DNA from: Pyruvatibacter sp. HU-CL02332
GTDB lineage: Bacteria > Pseudomonadota > Alphaproteobacteria > CGMCC-115125
NCBI RefSeq assembly: GCF_040362765.1
Contig: NZ_BAABWK010000001.1
Coordinates: 186,001 to 250,000, forward strand
Direction of reading: 5' to 3'
Length of the DNA stretch: 64,000 nucleotides
Below are positions 53,213 through 61,505 of the stretch, piece after piece. Position 1 is the stretch's first letter; every line of letters starts with the position of its first letter. Made by a program: the position numbers and the translations under genes. The notes below the pieces were generated by a model. The model was not told where the DNA came from and did no database searches. It saw nothing but the letters and a program-made list of their open reading frames with translations.

Positions 53213-53227
53213 GGAGCATGGCTCCGT
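53213..53227. promoter_or_regulatory. Palindrome in the dnaE2/MerR gap
   Basis: CGGAGC-ATG-GCTCCG has perfect 6-bp arms between the divergent dnaE2 and MerR genes. It could be a MerR-family operator acting on both; this is inferred from position. Confidence 0.35.
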
Positions 53228-53313
53228 AAAAAAGAACGAGTCTCCATGCCCCACGAAGACACCGCACGCCACGCGCAGACAAAAGACGCGGAAAAACTGA
53301 AGGGCCTGTGACC

Positions 53314-54054
53314 ATGAAAATGAAGGAACTTGAGGAAAAGAGTGGCATTGGGCGCGAAACCATCCGCTATTACATCCGCGAAGGCCTGCTGCCGGAGCCG
53401 GACCGGCCCAAAACCAATGTGGCGATCTACAGCGAAGACCATCTGCGGCGCCTCGACCTGATCCGCACCCTTCAGCGCGAACGCTTTTTGCCCTTGGGCG
53501 TCATCCGCAAACTCATTGAAGAAGCCGGCGACCGCGAGCCCGACATGGTGCCGGGTCTCTTCGGCTTTGAAATCATGCTGGCGGACCAGCTGGGGGCTGA
53601 AAGCACCCGCTCGCCGGTGGAGGTTGAAAAGCTTGCCGAGGACAGCGGCATGCCGATGGAGGAAATTCGCGCCATTGCGGATGAAGGCATCATCACCCTG
53701 AGCCAGTCTCCCGGCGGCAAAGTGGTTGTCAGTGCACAGGATGCCGGCATCATTTCCAACTGGGCCAAGGTTCAGGCATTGGGCTTTTCGTCGGACAAGG
53801 GCTACGGCGTTGACTACCTCAGAAAGTACAACGTGCTTGCCGAAGCTCTGGGCGATCTGGATGTAACAGCGTTCTATGAGCGCCTGGCGGATAATGTTGA
53901 TACGGACAAGGCGTCCGCCATGTCGGCCGCCGCCATCCCCCAGTCTCTCGAGGTCTTTGGCCACCTGCGCATCAAGGCCATTCTGCGCAAGATTGCCGAG
54001 CGCAACGCAGAAGCGCTGGAAGACGACGCAGCCAAGCCCCGCAAGAGCGCCTGA
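53314..54054 (+). CDS. MerR-family transcriptional regulator
   Basis: The 246-residue protein has a MerR winged helix at residues 1-70 (MKMKELEEKSGIGRETIRYY then IREGLLPEPDRPK) and a second region (about 105-150) that repeats the helix-turn-helix style (VEKLAEDSGMPMEEIRAIAD). A helical C-terminal domain lacks the metal cysteines of classical MerR. The effector is unknown. A GTG at 53308 is the alternative start. It lies between imuB and dnaE2, on the opposite strand to both. Confidence 0.85.
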   Translation: MKMKELEEKSGIGRETIRYYIREGLLPEPDRPKTNVAIYSEDHLRRLDLIRTLQRERFLPLGVIRKLIEEAGDREPDMVPGLFGFEIMLADQLGAESTRSPVEVEKLAEDSGMPMEEIRAIADEGIITLSQSPGGKVVVSAQDAGIISNWAKVQALGFSSDKGYGVDYLRKYNVLAEALGDLDVTAFYERLADNVDTDKASAMSAAAIPQSLEVFGHLRIKAILRKIAERNAEALEDDAAKPRKSA

Positions 54055-54083
54055 GAACTGTCCCGCCCAAATCATGCCACCCA

Positions 54084-55733
54084 TCATGCAAACACACCAT
54101 GCATGAACCAGCGCGGCGCATCGGTCTCCCGCTCATATAGCCCGTCGCGATAAAGCCAGAAGCGCCGTCCCTCGCCGTCCTCGACGCGGAAATAATCCCG
54201 TGTGGCTGCTTCCTTGTCAGCGGGCAGCCACCACTCAGGCGCCAGCCGCTCCGGCCCGTCTGCCCGCGTCACCGCGTGCAGCATCCGCCGCCAGCGAAAC
54301 TGCCGCGGCGGACCTTCAGGCACTTCGGCCACCACTTCCACAGGCTCCGGGGGTGTCAGCATGCGGATCGGCCGCAAGGGCGCATCCCCATACATCACCA
54401 ATGGCGGCACATCGCTCTCCTTGAAGTCATTGGCGGCAAGCGCTGGAACAGCCACCTGCGCCCGCTCAGGAATATGGCTGGCCTGCCCTTTGAGCTGCAT
54501 CACCCGGTTGGCCCCCAGCCGGTTCGACAGCCGGTCAATCAGCTCTTCAAGGCTGGATCCGTCCTCAGGCCCGCTGGTGAGGTCCTTCTGGCGGGCCCCC
54601 ATGGCATCCACCGCACAGGCTTCAAGCACCACTCCTTCAATCCCGTAGCCGATATCAATGTCAGACCCTGATACACCGCCCGACGGCACCAGCTTTTCGG
54701 CAAACAGGGCGGCAATCCGGTCCGCATCCCGCAAGGCCTGCGATGTGCCTGCCTCAAACGTGAAAAGCTCCGCATCCACCCGGTAGAGCCGCAGCCGCAG
54801 CTGCCGTGCTCCCTGCTGGCGGTTATCAAGCTCACCAGCCAGATCCCGCGCTGCCAGCGCAATGGCGGCAATAATGCCATCAAGCGCAATCAACGGATCT
54901 GCAAACAGCAGCCGCGCCCGCGCCGGCACCCGCACCGCTTCAGGCGCCACAGGCTCTGCGCGCGCGCCGATGATGGCATCAAGTTGCCGTCCCAGCACCG
55001 CACCAAAGCGCGCTACAAGCGGCGCTCGCGGACGCCCGAGCAGGTCGCCGATGGTCATAAGCCCCAGCCGGGTCAGGTCGTCTGCCATGCCCTGGGAAAT
55101 GCGCAACGCCGTCGTCGGCAGGGAGGAGATAGCCTCACGCTCGGCCCCCGGTTTGACGATGCTGATCTTCTGCTGGCCATGGCGCGCCACAGCCCATGCG
55201 GCCCCCAGCGTATCCGCCACACCCGCCCGTGCGTCATGCCCCAGCCGATTCATTCGGGTAAGCAAGTCCTGCAAGAGCGCTGTTTCTCCACCAAAAAGAT
55301 GTGCACAGCCGGAGATATCCAGAAACAGACCTGCCCCCTCATGGGCCAAAGGAGAAAGCTCTTCTGCCCGCGTCCATGGGGTAAACCGCGTGGCCCAGGC
55401 AGCCAGTTTCACAAGCCGGGCTTCATCGCCTGCCATGTCGCGCTCCACCACATCCAACCCCGGGATGAGAGTGCGGGCGTCGGCCAGCCGCTGGCCGGGA
55501 CGGATGCCAGCCTGCGTGCCGGCACTGTTCACAGCCACAATGCGCAAGCCCCCCTGCTGCGCTTCAATGAGCGCAAAGGGCGCCGCCTGATTATGCGAAG
55601 GCCGCAAGCCGTGAGACGGACGCGGGCTCTTGCGGCCGCGCAGGCGGGCAATCTCGCTTTGCTGCATCTCGGCCCGCAGCCCCATCCTCTCGACGGGAAA
55701 ATGGGGAAGCCACAGAGAAACAATGCGCCGCAT
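54084..55733 (-). CDS. imuB: ImuB, Y-family polymerase-like mutasome scaffold
   Basis: ImuB is a catalytically inactive Y-family relative that bridges DnaE2, ImuA and the beta clamp. The 549-residue protein begins MRRIVSLWLPHFPVERMG, the usual ImuB start, with no catalytic Asp at the position where active Y-family enzymes have it. It continues with Y-family palm and finger sequence (FLDISGCAHLFGGETALLQD, RAGVADTLGAAWAVARH) and a C-terminal part with PLRPIRMLTPPEPVEVVAEV and WWLPADKEAATRDYFRVEDG. The 5' end overlaps imuA by 143 bases. Confidence 0.93.
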   Translation of the reverse strand: MRRIVSLWLPHFPVERMGLRAEMQQSEIARLRGRKSPRPSHGLRPSHNQAAPFALIEAQQGGLRIVAVNSAGTQAGIRPGQRLADARTLIPGLDVVERDMAGDEARLVKLAAWATRFTPWTRAEELSPLAHEGAGLFLDISGCAHLFGGETALLQDLLTRMNRLGHDARAGVADTLGAAWAVARHGQQKISIVKPGAEREAISSLPTTALRISQGMADDLTRLGLMTIGDLLGRPRAPLVARFGAVLGRQLDAIIGARAEPVAPEAVRVPARARLLFADPLIALDGIIAAIALAARDLAGELDNRQQGARQLRLRLYRVDAELFTFEAGTSQALRDADRIAALFAEKLVPSGGVSGSDIDIGYGIEGVVLEACAVDAMGARQKDLTSGPEDGSSLEELIDRLSNRLGANRVMQLKGQASHIPERAQVAVPALAANDFKESDVPPLVMYGDAPLRPIRMLTPPEPVEVVAEVPEGPPRQFRWRRMLHAVTRADGPERLAPEWWLPADKEAATRDYFRVEDGEGRRFWLYRDGLYERETDAPRWFMHGVFA

Positions 55734-56439
55734 GGTTCCACTCCAAAATGAACTGTGAAGATGAGCCGCCCCGCACCCGGTCCAGCGTCACGGCAAAGCG
55801 CGCACGTCCGGGGGCAGATACAGCTGATGAATTTGAAGAACTGGCCGCCGAGGCGATCCGAAACCGGGTCAGCGCCGCTGAAGGTGCCGACGCTGCACTG
55901 CCCGCATGACCTGCCAGCAACAAGGCCGGGCGCTCAAACCGCTCCGCTGCCAGCTGCAACCGGCGCGAGGCCTTGAGGTCATAGGCACGGGCACCCTCAA
56001 GCTCGCTGACAACACCGCACAGATCTGGCGTCCGCAAAGCTTCTTCGGTCACCCACAGCGCCTCACGGTCATCCTTTGCCGAGACGATGAGCATCCGTGC
56101 CGGATCAAGCCCCATCATGGCCAGCCCCGGCCCATAAAGCGGCCCCAGATCATGAGCGCCGGAGCGCTGGGTAACCCACACCAGGGACCGCGCCTCACGC
56201 GCCACAAGCCGACTGCCAAGCGCCATGGCAAAACCTGTTGCTGCGGCCATATCCGGGTAGGCCGCGCCCACTACCTCATGCAGTCCGGCCAGAGACAGAC
56301 CGGCCCCGCCGCTTAAACGCCGGTCGACTTCAGACGCCCCAAGCGAGAGAGACGGTGCCTGCGCCCGCTGCGACTCAAAGCATGAGAGATCCCGCCTAAG
56401 GGACTCCAGAAGCTCTCTTTTTTCAGCCGGACGCGACAT
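55591..56439 (-). CDS. imuA: ImuA, RecA-like mutasome protein
   Basis: ImuA is a RecA-fold protein of the damage-induced mutasome. The 282-residue product has GLSLAGLHEVVGAAYPDMAA (the family's replacement of Walker A), VWVTQRSGAHDLGPLYGPGL and CGVVSELEGARAYDLKASRR, then LQLAAERFERPALLL. The ATG at 56439 follows GGAG; a GTG six codons upstream is less likely. The last 47 codons overlap imuB in another frame, so the C-terminal tail (RPQEPASVSRLAAFA) may be unimportant. A perfect LexA box lies about 50 bp upstream. Confidence 0.88.
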   Translation of the reverse strand: MSRPAEKRELLESLRRDLSCFESQRAQAPSLSLGASEVDRRLSGGAGLSLAGLHEVVGAAYPDMAAATGFAMALGSRLVAREARSLVWVTQRSGAHDLGPLYGPGLAMMGLDPARMLIVSAKDDREALWVTEEALRTPDLCGVVSELEGARAYDLKASRRLQLAAERFERPALLLAGHAGSAASAPSAALTRFRIASAASSSNSSAVSAPGRARFAVTLDRVRGGSSSQFILEWNHAAHCFSVASPFSRREDGAAGRDAAKRDCPPARPQEPASVSRLAAFA

Positions 56440-56487
56440 CAAAGCTCCACTGCACACACGCTATGGATGTGCTTATATTCCTAATGT

Positions 56488-56502
56488 GTTCTTATTTTGT
56501 TC
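56488..56502 (-). promoter_or_regulatory. LexA (SOS) box of imuA-imuB
   Basis: GTTC-TTATTTT-GTTC exactly fits the alphaproteobacterial LexA site and lies in a short AT-rich promoter region 49 bp before imuA. Confidence 0.82.
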
Positions 56503-56622
56503 TATTTCTAATTGCCCCAGAGAGTCAACATGGGAGTCAACAAATGAGTCATCACAAGAGTCAGAATGAAGACTGGATGGATTTGCGCTGGCACGCTTCC
56601 TGGCCGTGCCTGAAGATGCGGA

Positions 56623-57306
56623 ATGCTGGAAATCATCCTCATTCACAGCCCACTTGTCGGCCCGTCTTCCCTCCTGCCAACAGCGGACATATTGAAGGCT
56701 CAGGGCATCAAATGCGCCACGCCCTCCCCCCTGCGTCCGCACGCACCGCCACCCAGCTGGCAGGATTGGCCTGTCCGTCTGAAGGGCGCGATCCCCGACA
56801 TGGCCTCACCGGTCATTGTCGGGCACTCCATGGGCGGCCTTCTGGCAGCCCGCATGGCAGCTGACCTGCACGCCGCCGGCATGATCTGCCTTGATGCCCG
56901 TATGCCGCCCAAAAGCGGCCCGACCCCGCCCGTTGAGCCGGAGTTTCATGACTTTCTCAGAACCCTCCCCCTCACGGACGGCCATCTGCCGCCCTGGCAG
57001 GACTGGTGGGAGGTCGATGTCTTTGAGGGCACGGACATCTCCGATGATCGCCGCAAGGCTGTGCTCAGCGATATCCCGTCCCTGCCTCTGGACTGGTTCG
57101 ACGATGCCTTCGACATGCCCGACTGGTCAGGCGTCAGAAAAGGCTTTGTCAGAACCTCCCACACCTTCATTGATGAAGCCCGCCGCGCTGAAGCCGATGG
57201 ATGGCCGGTGGTCCGCCTCAAGGGCACCCATATGCATCCGGCAACCCATCCCGAAGAGACCGCGCAAGCCATCATCAAGTGCTGTGCAGATATGCAAATT
57301 TCTTAG
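56623..57306 (+). CDS. Alpha/beta hydrolase
   Basis: The 227-residue protein has an alpha/beta-hydrolase core: N-terminal strand MLEIILIHSPL, nucleophile elbow VIVGHSMGGLLAARMA (GHSMG, Ser near residue 69) and a C-terminal His in LKGTHMHPATHPEETAQAII. Substrate unknown. It is a stand-alone gene; the upstream 180 bp separate it from the divergent imuA. Confidence 0.85.
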   Translation: MLEIILIHSPLVGPSSLLPTADILKAQGIKCATPSPLRPHAPPPSWQDWPVRLKGAIPDMASPVIVGHSMGGLLAARMAADLHAAGMICLDARMPPKSGPTPPVEPEFHDFLRTLPLTDGHLPPWQDWWEVDVFEGTDISDDRRKAVLSDIPSLPLDWFDDAFDMPDWSGVRKGFVRTSHTFIDEARRAEADGWPVVRLKGTHMHPATHPEETAQAIIKCCADMQIS

Positions 57307-57381
57307 CGCGCATGGCTGCCCCCATGCGCCCGCATTTGGGAAACACTGTTCCCGGCTGATAGATCAAGGGTCATCAAAAGG

Positions 57382-57855
57382 ATGACACATATGAAAGAGA
57401 CATTTCAGGTAACCGCCATCGGCCATGTAGAAGCAGGCCGCACAGACCCCATCGACGATGACTGGGACGCCGTTCCCGCCTCCATCGTGCTTGATGAGCG
57501 CTTTGACGCAGAAGCCCTCATAGGCCTCGACGCTTTCAGCCATGTAGAAGTGATCTACCTCTTCCATCAGGTCCCGGACGAGGAAGTCGAGGGCAAGGCT
57601 CGCCATCCACGCGGCAACAAAGACTGGCCCCGTGTCGGCATTTTTGCCCAGCGCGGCAAAGGCCGTCCCAATCGCCTCGGCGCCACCATCGCCCGCGTTG
57701 ATCGCGTGGAAGGCCGCACGCTCCACATCACCGGACTGGACGCCATCGACGGCACGCCTGTGCTGGACCTCAAGCCGGTGATGACAGGCTTTCTGCCGCG
57801 TACAGATGTCACCGAACCCGCATGGGCAGCTGAGATCATGGCAAGCTACTGGTAG
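57382..57855 (+). CDS. trmO: tRNA (adenine(37)-N6)-methyltransferase TrmO
   Basis: TrmO methylates the t6A base at position 37 of some tRNAs, using SAM in an unusual beta-barrel fold. The 157-residue protein has the family motifs FSHVEVIYLFHQV, FAQRGKGRPNRLGATIARVD and ITGLDAIDGTPVLDLKPVMT. An ATG three codons further in is an alternative start. It probably shares a transcript with the VOC gene 7 bases downstream. Confidence 0.9.
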   Translation: MTHMKETFQVTAIGHVEAGRTDPIDDDWDAVPASIVLDERFDAEALIGLDAFSHVEVIYLFHQVPDEEVEGKARHPRGNKDWPRVGIFAQRGKGRPNRLGATIARVDRVEGRTLHITGLDAIDGTPVLDLKPVMTGFLPRTDVTEPAWAAEIMASYW

Positions 57856-57862
57856 GCACCAA

Positions 57863-58243
57863 ATGAAACTCAATCAGGTCACCGTCAGCGTCACCGACAT
57901 CCCCCGCGCAATTGCATTCTATGAGCAGCTGGGCATGTACCTCATCGTCAAGGACGACCACTACGCCCGCTTTGAACTGCCCGACGGAGACACGTTCTCC
58001 ATCCATGTGGCGGACGATGTGCCAGCTTCAGGCACCATGGTTTATTTCGAGTTTGACGACGTCGACAAAGCCGTGCGCGACGCAGAAGCCCGCGGCATCA
58101 CCTTCACCATGCAGCCGACCGATCAGTCATGGCTGTGGCGCGAAGCCTATCTCTCAGACCCGGACGGCAACCAGTTGTGTTTTCTGCAGGCCAGCCGGAA
58201 CCGTCGCTTCCCACCCTGGCGTGTGGACGGGCGCACCAGCTGA
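57863..58243 (+). CDS. VOC-family protein (single glyoxalase-like domain)
   Basis: The 126-residue protein has one VOC module: MKLNQVTVSVTDIPRAIAFY, YARFELPDGDTFSIHVADDV, TMVYFEFDDVDKAVRDAEAR and the end YLSDPDGNQLCFLQA. Members include lyases, isomerases, dioxygenases and resistance proteins, so the activity cannot be assigned. It follows trmO closely. Confidence 0.87.
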   Translation: MKLNQVTVSVTDIPRAIAFYEQLGMYLIVKDDHYARFELPDGDTFSIHVADDVPASGTMVYFEFDDVDKAVRDAEARGITFTMQPTDQSWLWREAYLSDPDGNQLCFLQASRNRRFPPWRVDGRTS

Positions 58244-58311
58244 AGCCGCCTCCCTCGCATTCACAGCCGGACCTTGTGCCACTGACAATTTATGAGGCAT
58301 AGATTCACAAA

Positions 58312-58342
58312 GGCCGACAGTCCTTATGGACCTGTGTCGGCC
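58312..58342 (+). repeat. Inverted repeat in the leader of the 132-residue membrane protein
   Basis: GGCCGACA and TGTCGGCC enclose a second stem GTCC-TTAT-GGAC, giving an almost continuous 12-bp hairpin. No T-run follows, and the ATG is 18 bases downstream, so a regulatory leader or operator is more likely than a terminator. Confidence 0.4.
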
Positions 58343-58359
58343 CAACACGGGGTGAACAC

Positions 58360-58758
58360 ATGGTTCTGACAGGTCGCATTCTGGTTATTCTATCAATCTC
58401 ATTGATATTTCTGGCGTACTCGAACTTTCTGCCATCAGCATTGCGGACCGATGCCATTGCTGACTACGTCAAAAACCACTTCATCCGGGAAGTCATTTTC
58501 GGTCTGGCATTGGCAGTCTGCACCATCATTCTGACGCTTGGCACAATGACCTTTGACCAGTGGATCATGATTGCAATTCTGGGGTCAATTGTTGTGCTGC
58601 CCTTCTGGATCGCAACAGCCCTCGGCTGGTCCACCGGCGGCATGGAAAAGGTCTGGGGCGACCAGATAAACGCATCAGGCGCGTACATGCTGCACGGCCC
58701 CCAGGTCGCCCTCTTCTACCTCGGCATCACGATTTTATACTTCAACCTTCAGGACTGA
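58360..58758 (+). CDS. Hypothetical membrane protein
   Basis: The 132-residue protein has four hydrophobic stretches (about 4-21, 45-65, 70-88 and 112-130) and a short Gly-rich loop (ALGWSTGGMEKVWGD). I do not recognise the family. It follows a hairpin-rich leader. No functional inference is justified. Confidence 0.6.
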   Translation: MVLTGRILVILSISLIFLAYSNFLPSALRTDAIADYVKNHFIREVIFGLALAVCTIILTLGTMTFDQWIMIAILGSIVVLPFWIATALGWSTGGMEKVWGDQINASGAYMLHGPQVALFYLGITILYFNLQD

Positions 58759-58886
58759 CCCGGCCGACGGGCATCGCGAACTTAGCCTTCGGGCTGCGTC
58801 AAAATACCCTGTGACAGTCCCCATATGTGGTGCGAGCATGGCGTAGCGACCTCACTGACGCGTATGCAAAAGAGGGACCGACGGGC

Positions 58887-59351
58887 ATGACACCATTTGG
58901 GTCCGCACCGCCCTATTCCTACCGTAACGATGGTGATGTTCCCACCTTCGACGACAGTGGTCCTGTTGCCGTCATGGACGGGGAATGCACCCTGTGTTCC
59001 ACAGGTGCCCGCGTGATTGCACGGTTCGACACAAAGTGTGAATTCAGGATCTGCAGTACACAAACCAATCTTGGTCACGCCCTCCTCACCCACTACGGCC
59101 TTGATCCCGGTGATCCTGAAAGCTGGCTCTACATAGAAGACGGCAACGCCTACACCTCTCTTGAAGGCATAGTCCGCGCCGGGCGCAGGCTTGGGGGTGT
59201 TGGCCTGGTATTACAGCCTCTGCGACTTCTTCCCCGGCCCATTCAGGACTGGCTCTATCGACGCATTGCCAGAAACCGCTATCGGCTTTTTGGCCGAACA
59301 GACATGTGCGCCCTGCCTGATCCAGCCCTGCGGAAAAGACTCATTGGATGA
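58887..59351 (+). CDS. DCC-family thiol-disulfide oxidoreductase-like protein (DUF393)
   Basis: The 154-residue protein has the DCC motif VAVMDGECTLCSTGARVIAR (D-G-x-C-x-x-C), a following RICSTQTN and a C-terminal helix-rich part PIQDWLYRRIARNRYRLFGR. These proteins have a thioredoxin-like fold and probably redox activity; the physiological role is unknown. The ATG at 58887 follows GAGGG; a GTG at 58827 is an alternative. Its stop overlaps the DUF4166 start (ATGA). Confidence 0.85.
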   Translation: MTPFGSAPPYSYRNDGDVPTFDDSGPVAVMDGECTLCSTGARVIARFDTKCEFRICSTQTNLGHALLTHYGLDPGDPESWLYIEDGNAYTSLEGIVRAGRRLGGVGLVLQPLRLLPRPIQDWLYRRIARNRYRLFGRTDMCALPDPALRKRLIG

Positions 59352-59887
59352 CGCAAACTCTTTTCCAAAGGGCGCTTGCCGACCGGTGGTCCCTGTTGCC
59401 CCCTGAAGTGCAAGCCCTTCACAGCGCGCAGGATGTCGGGAGCTTTTCGGGAAAGGCAGACATCACCCGCGGCACATCCCTGATCGCACGCTTCGCAGCG
59501 TGGTTCTTTGGCTTTCCCAGAGCCGGACGCGATGTCCCGGTCACCATCACCAAGACACGCACGGACAAAGGCGAAATCTGGGAGCGCAACTTCAACGGTA
59601 GCACTTTCAGGTCGTTCTGCTCACAAGCCGACAAGCCATACCATTACAGGGAACGCTTCTGGCTCTTCACCTATGAGCAGGAACTGCCCGTGCAGAACAG
59701 CACCATGCACTTGCCCGTCAGGCGAGGCTGGCTCTTGGGGCTCCCGATACCCAGACCATTATTGCCCGGGAGCGAGAGCCGCGAATATGCGGAAGACGGC
59801 ACCTTCCGTTTCGATGTTGTATTGAATGCCCCACTCTGGGGAGGCCTGATCGTCAGATACACCGGGCACCTGACACCAGATCAATAG
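59348..59887 (+). CDS. DUF4166-domain protein
   Basis: The 179-residue protein contains the DUF4166 pattern: LFQRALADRWSLLPPEVQAL, the Arg-Thr-rich TITKTRTDKGEIWERNFNGS, and LGLPIPRPLLPGSESREYAE. DUF4166 domains often accompany DCC, sugar-epimerase or saccharopine-like domains; the function is not known. It is translationally coupled to the DCC protein. Confidence 0.83.
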   Translation: MTQTLFQRALADRWSLLPPEVQALHSAQDVGSFSGKADITRGTSLIARFAAWFFGFPRAGRDVPVTITKTRTDKGEIWERNFNGSTFRSFCSQADKPYHYRERFWLFTYEQELPVQNSTMHLPVRRGWLLGLPIPRPLLPGSESREYAEDGTFRFDVVLNAPLWGGLIVRYTGHLTPDQ

Positions 59888-59895
59888 CAATCCAG

Positions 59896-60516
59896 CTACC
59901 CCTGAACTGCCTGCCCCCAATAGTTGAAGCCTGCAAACTTCGGCGTTGAAGGCAGGTACATGGTTTCCATGCCTTCAATCTTGAAGCCGCCTTCAGCCAG
60001 CATTTCAGGGATCGGCCGGTTGACGTTGCAGCCGCCGGCGATCTTCTTCCAGATCGGGTTGATGCGGTTCTGCCATTTGGCAACGTTGGCGTCCGGCGCC
60101 TTGCCGTGCTCGCAGAAAATCATCTTGCCACCAGGCTTCAGCACCCGCGCCATGCCTTTGAGCGCCTTGATGCCGTCAGGAATGGTGCACAGCGTGTAGG
60201 TCAGCAGCACCGTATCGACCGAGTTGTCATCAAGGGGAATTTCCTCGCCCGGCAGATCAAGAAATTCAACAGGGATGCCATACTGGGCAACCTTGGGTTC
60301 CGCGCGCTTGCGCATTTCTTCCGCCGGTTCCAGACCAAAGATCATGTCCACCTTGGACTTGTCGTAATACGGCAGGTTCAGTCCCGTCCCCATGCCGATT
60401 TCCAGCACCCGGCCTTCCGCCTGCGGCACAACCTTCTTGCGCTGATAGGTAATAGGCTTGGCACCACAGGCGGTGTCCAAAAAGCGCGGCAGAATGTGTT
60501 TTTCATAAAGGCCCAT
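59896..60516 (-). CDS. Class I SAM-dependent methyltransferase (UbiE/PmtA-like)
   Basis: The 206-residue protein has motif I RVLEIGMGTGLNLPYYDKSK (about 36-55), IFGLEPAEEMRKRAEPKVAQ, and DDNSVDTVLLTYTLCTIPDG then ALKGMARVLKPGGKMIFCEH, as in UbiE- and phospholipid-N-methyltransferase-like proteins. Lipid or quinone substrates are plausible but not proven. It is convergent with the DUF4166 gene. Confidence 0.87.
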   Translation of the reverse strand: MGLYEKHILPRFLDTACGAKPITYQRKKVVPQAEGRVLEIGMGTGLNLPYYDKSKVDMIFGLEPAEEMRKRAEPKVAQYGIPVEFLDLPGEEIPLDDNSVDTVLLTYTLCTIPDGIKALKGMARVLKPGGKMIFCEHGKAPDANVAKWQNRINPIWKKIAGGCNVNRPIPEMLAEGGFKIEGMETMYLPSTPKFAGFNYWGQAVQG

Positions 60517-60718
60517 GAGGCATGCTCCCGGAAGATCTCAAATGCTGACGTCAAAATGTGTTCGGGGACACCTTGCGATGAAAATCAATCATTCGCAAAT
60601 TGCGTACTTTCGCAACGCAGATGTCATCGAAGTAAGTCGCGCAAGAAAAGCCACGCGGAGACAGCATGTCTCAATGACGCGTGAGGTAAGCGGACAAAAT
60701 CTGAAAATCAGACAGACG

Positions 60719-61462
60719 CTAGCGCCAGCTTGAAACGCCAAAGCGCAGTAGGCGGTCACCGTCAATCGGTCCGATCGCACGCCCGCGTCCGCGGAATGTC
60801 AGCACGGCTGATTTCAGATACCCGGCAGACCGCAAGGCGGACGCCGCCCTGGCTCCGTCGCCAAGGGCATCCCATACCACTTCCGGCGACAACTCACCGT
60901 CCGGCCGCGACACCGTCTTTTCAATGGCGCTCGCACACAACTGAGCCAGACTGGAAGACCGCGCCACTACGCCAACCGCTTCTGCAGAGGCAGACCAGTT
61001 GGGCGCCGTAACGACAGCAACCCCGCCCCTCTCGCCCTTGAGGGCAATGGGGGCATCCAGACTACGCAACAGCTCAAACGTCATGCCGTCGGGCATGTCC
61101 GGGATATCAGGAAACAGCGCGCCTTGGGTCAGCACATAGGCAATGCCCTTGTCATGGGCGATGCCAAAGCGATCCGGAGAGGCCACTTCAAGCGTTTCTG
61201 AAAGCGCTTTATCCATCAAGGCCGCATCAAGGGCCGGGGCAAGCAGCGGCGTTGAACCGGATGCGCCGGCCACAGCGTGGGCCGCCGTCACCACATCGCG
61301 TGCCAGTGGCGTTTGAGCGAGAACATCCGTGCCCGCCTCATCGCTTTGCGCCAACAATGTGCGGTCGGCCGCATGTTTGGCCCGCAGCACCGTCAGCCGC
61401 TGGCGCAGCCGGGTGCCTTCTCCGTCCGGCAATTCACCAGCACACAGCAGGGTGACAGCCAT
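60719..61462 (-). CDS. Hypothetical protein
   Basis: The 247-residue frame has GC-rich third positions like its neighbours and an Ala/Gly-rich composition, and no membrane segment or clear motif. It begins MAVTLLCAGELPDGEGTRLR and ends with RAIGPIDGDRLLRFGVSSWR. I do not recognise the family. It lies just downstream of fpr on the same strand (44-bp gap), so the two may be co-transcribed. Confidence 0.65.
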   Translation of the reverse strand: MAVTLLCAGELPDGEGTRLRQRLTVLRAKHAADRTLLAQSDEAGTDVLAQTPLARDVVTAAHAVAGASGSTPLLAPALDAALMDKALSETLEVASPDRFGIAHDKGIAYVLTQGALFPDIPDMPDGMTFELLRSLDAPIALKGERGGVAVVTAPNWSASAEAVGVVARSSSLAQLCASAIEKTVSRPDGELSPEVVWDALGDGARAASALRSAGYLKSAVLTFRGRGRAIGPIDGDRLLRFGVSSWR

Positions 61463-61505
61463 CAGCAGAAAACCTCAGCAACTAGATGAAACAGGAGTGC
61501 TGTCT

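Noticed and set aside
53170-54087. 305-codon open frame on the minus strand
   Set aside because: It is antisense to the MerR regulator, which has clear helix-turn-helix sequence and a ribosome site.
60578-60733. Short open frame starting MKINHSQIAYFRN
   Set aside because: About 51 codons with no ribosome site and no recognisable domain. It ends inside the next gene's 3' end. Possible but not supportable.
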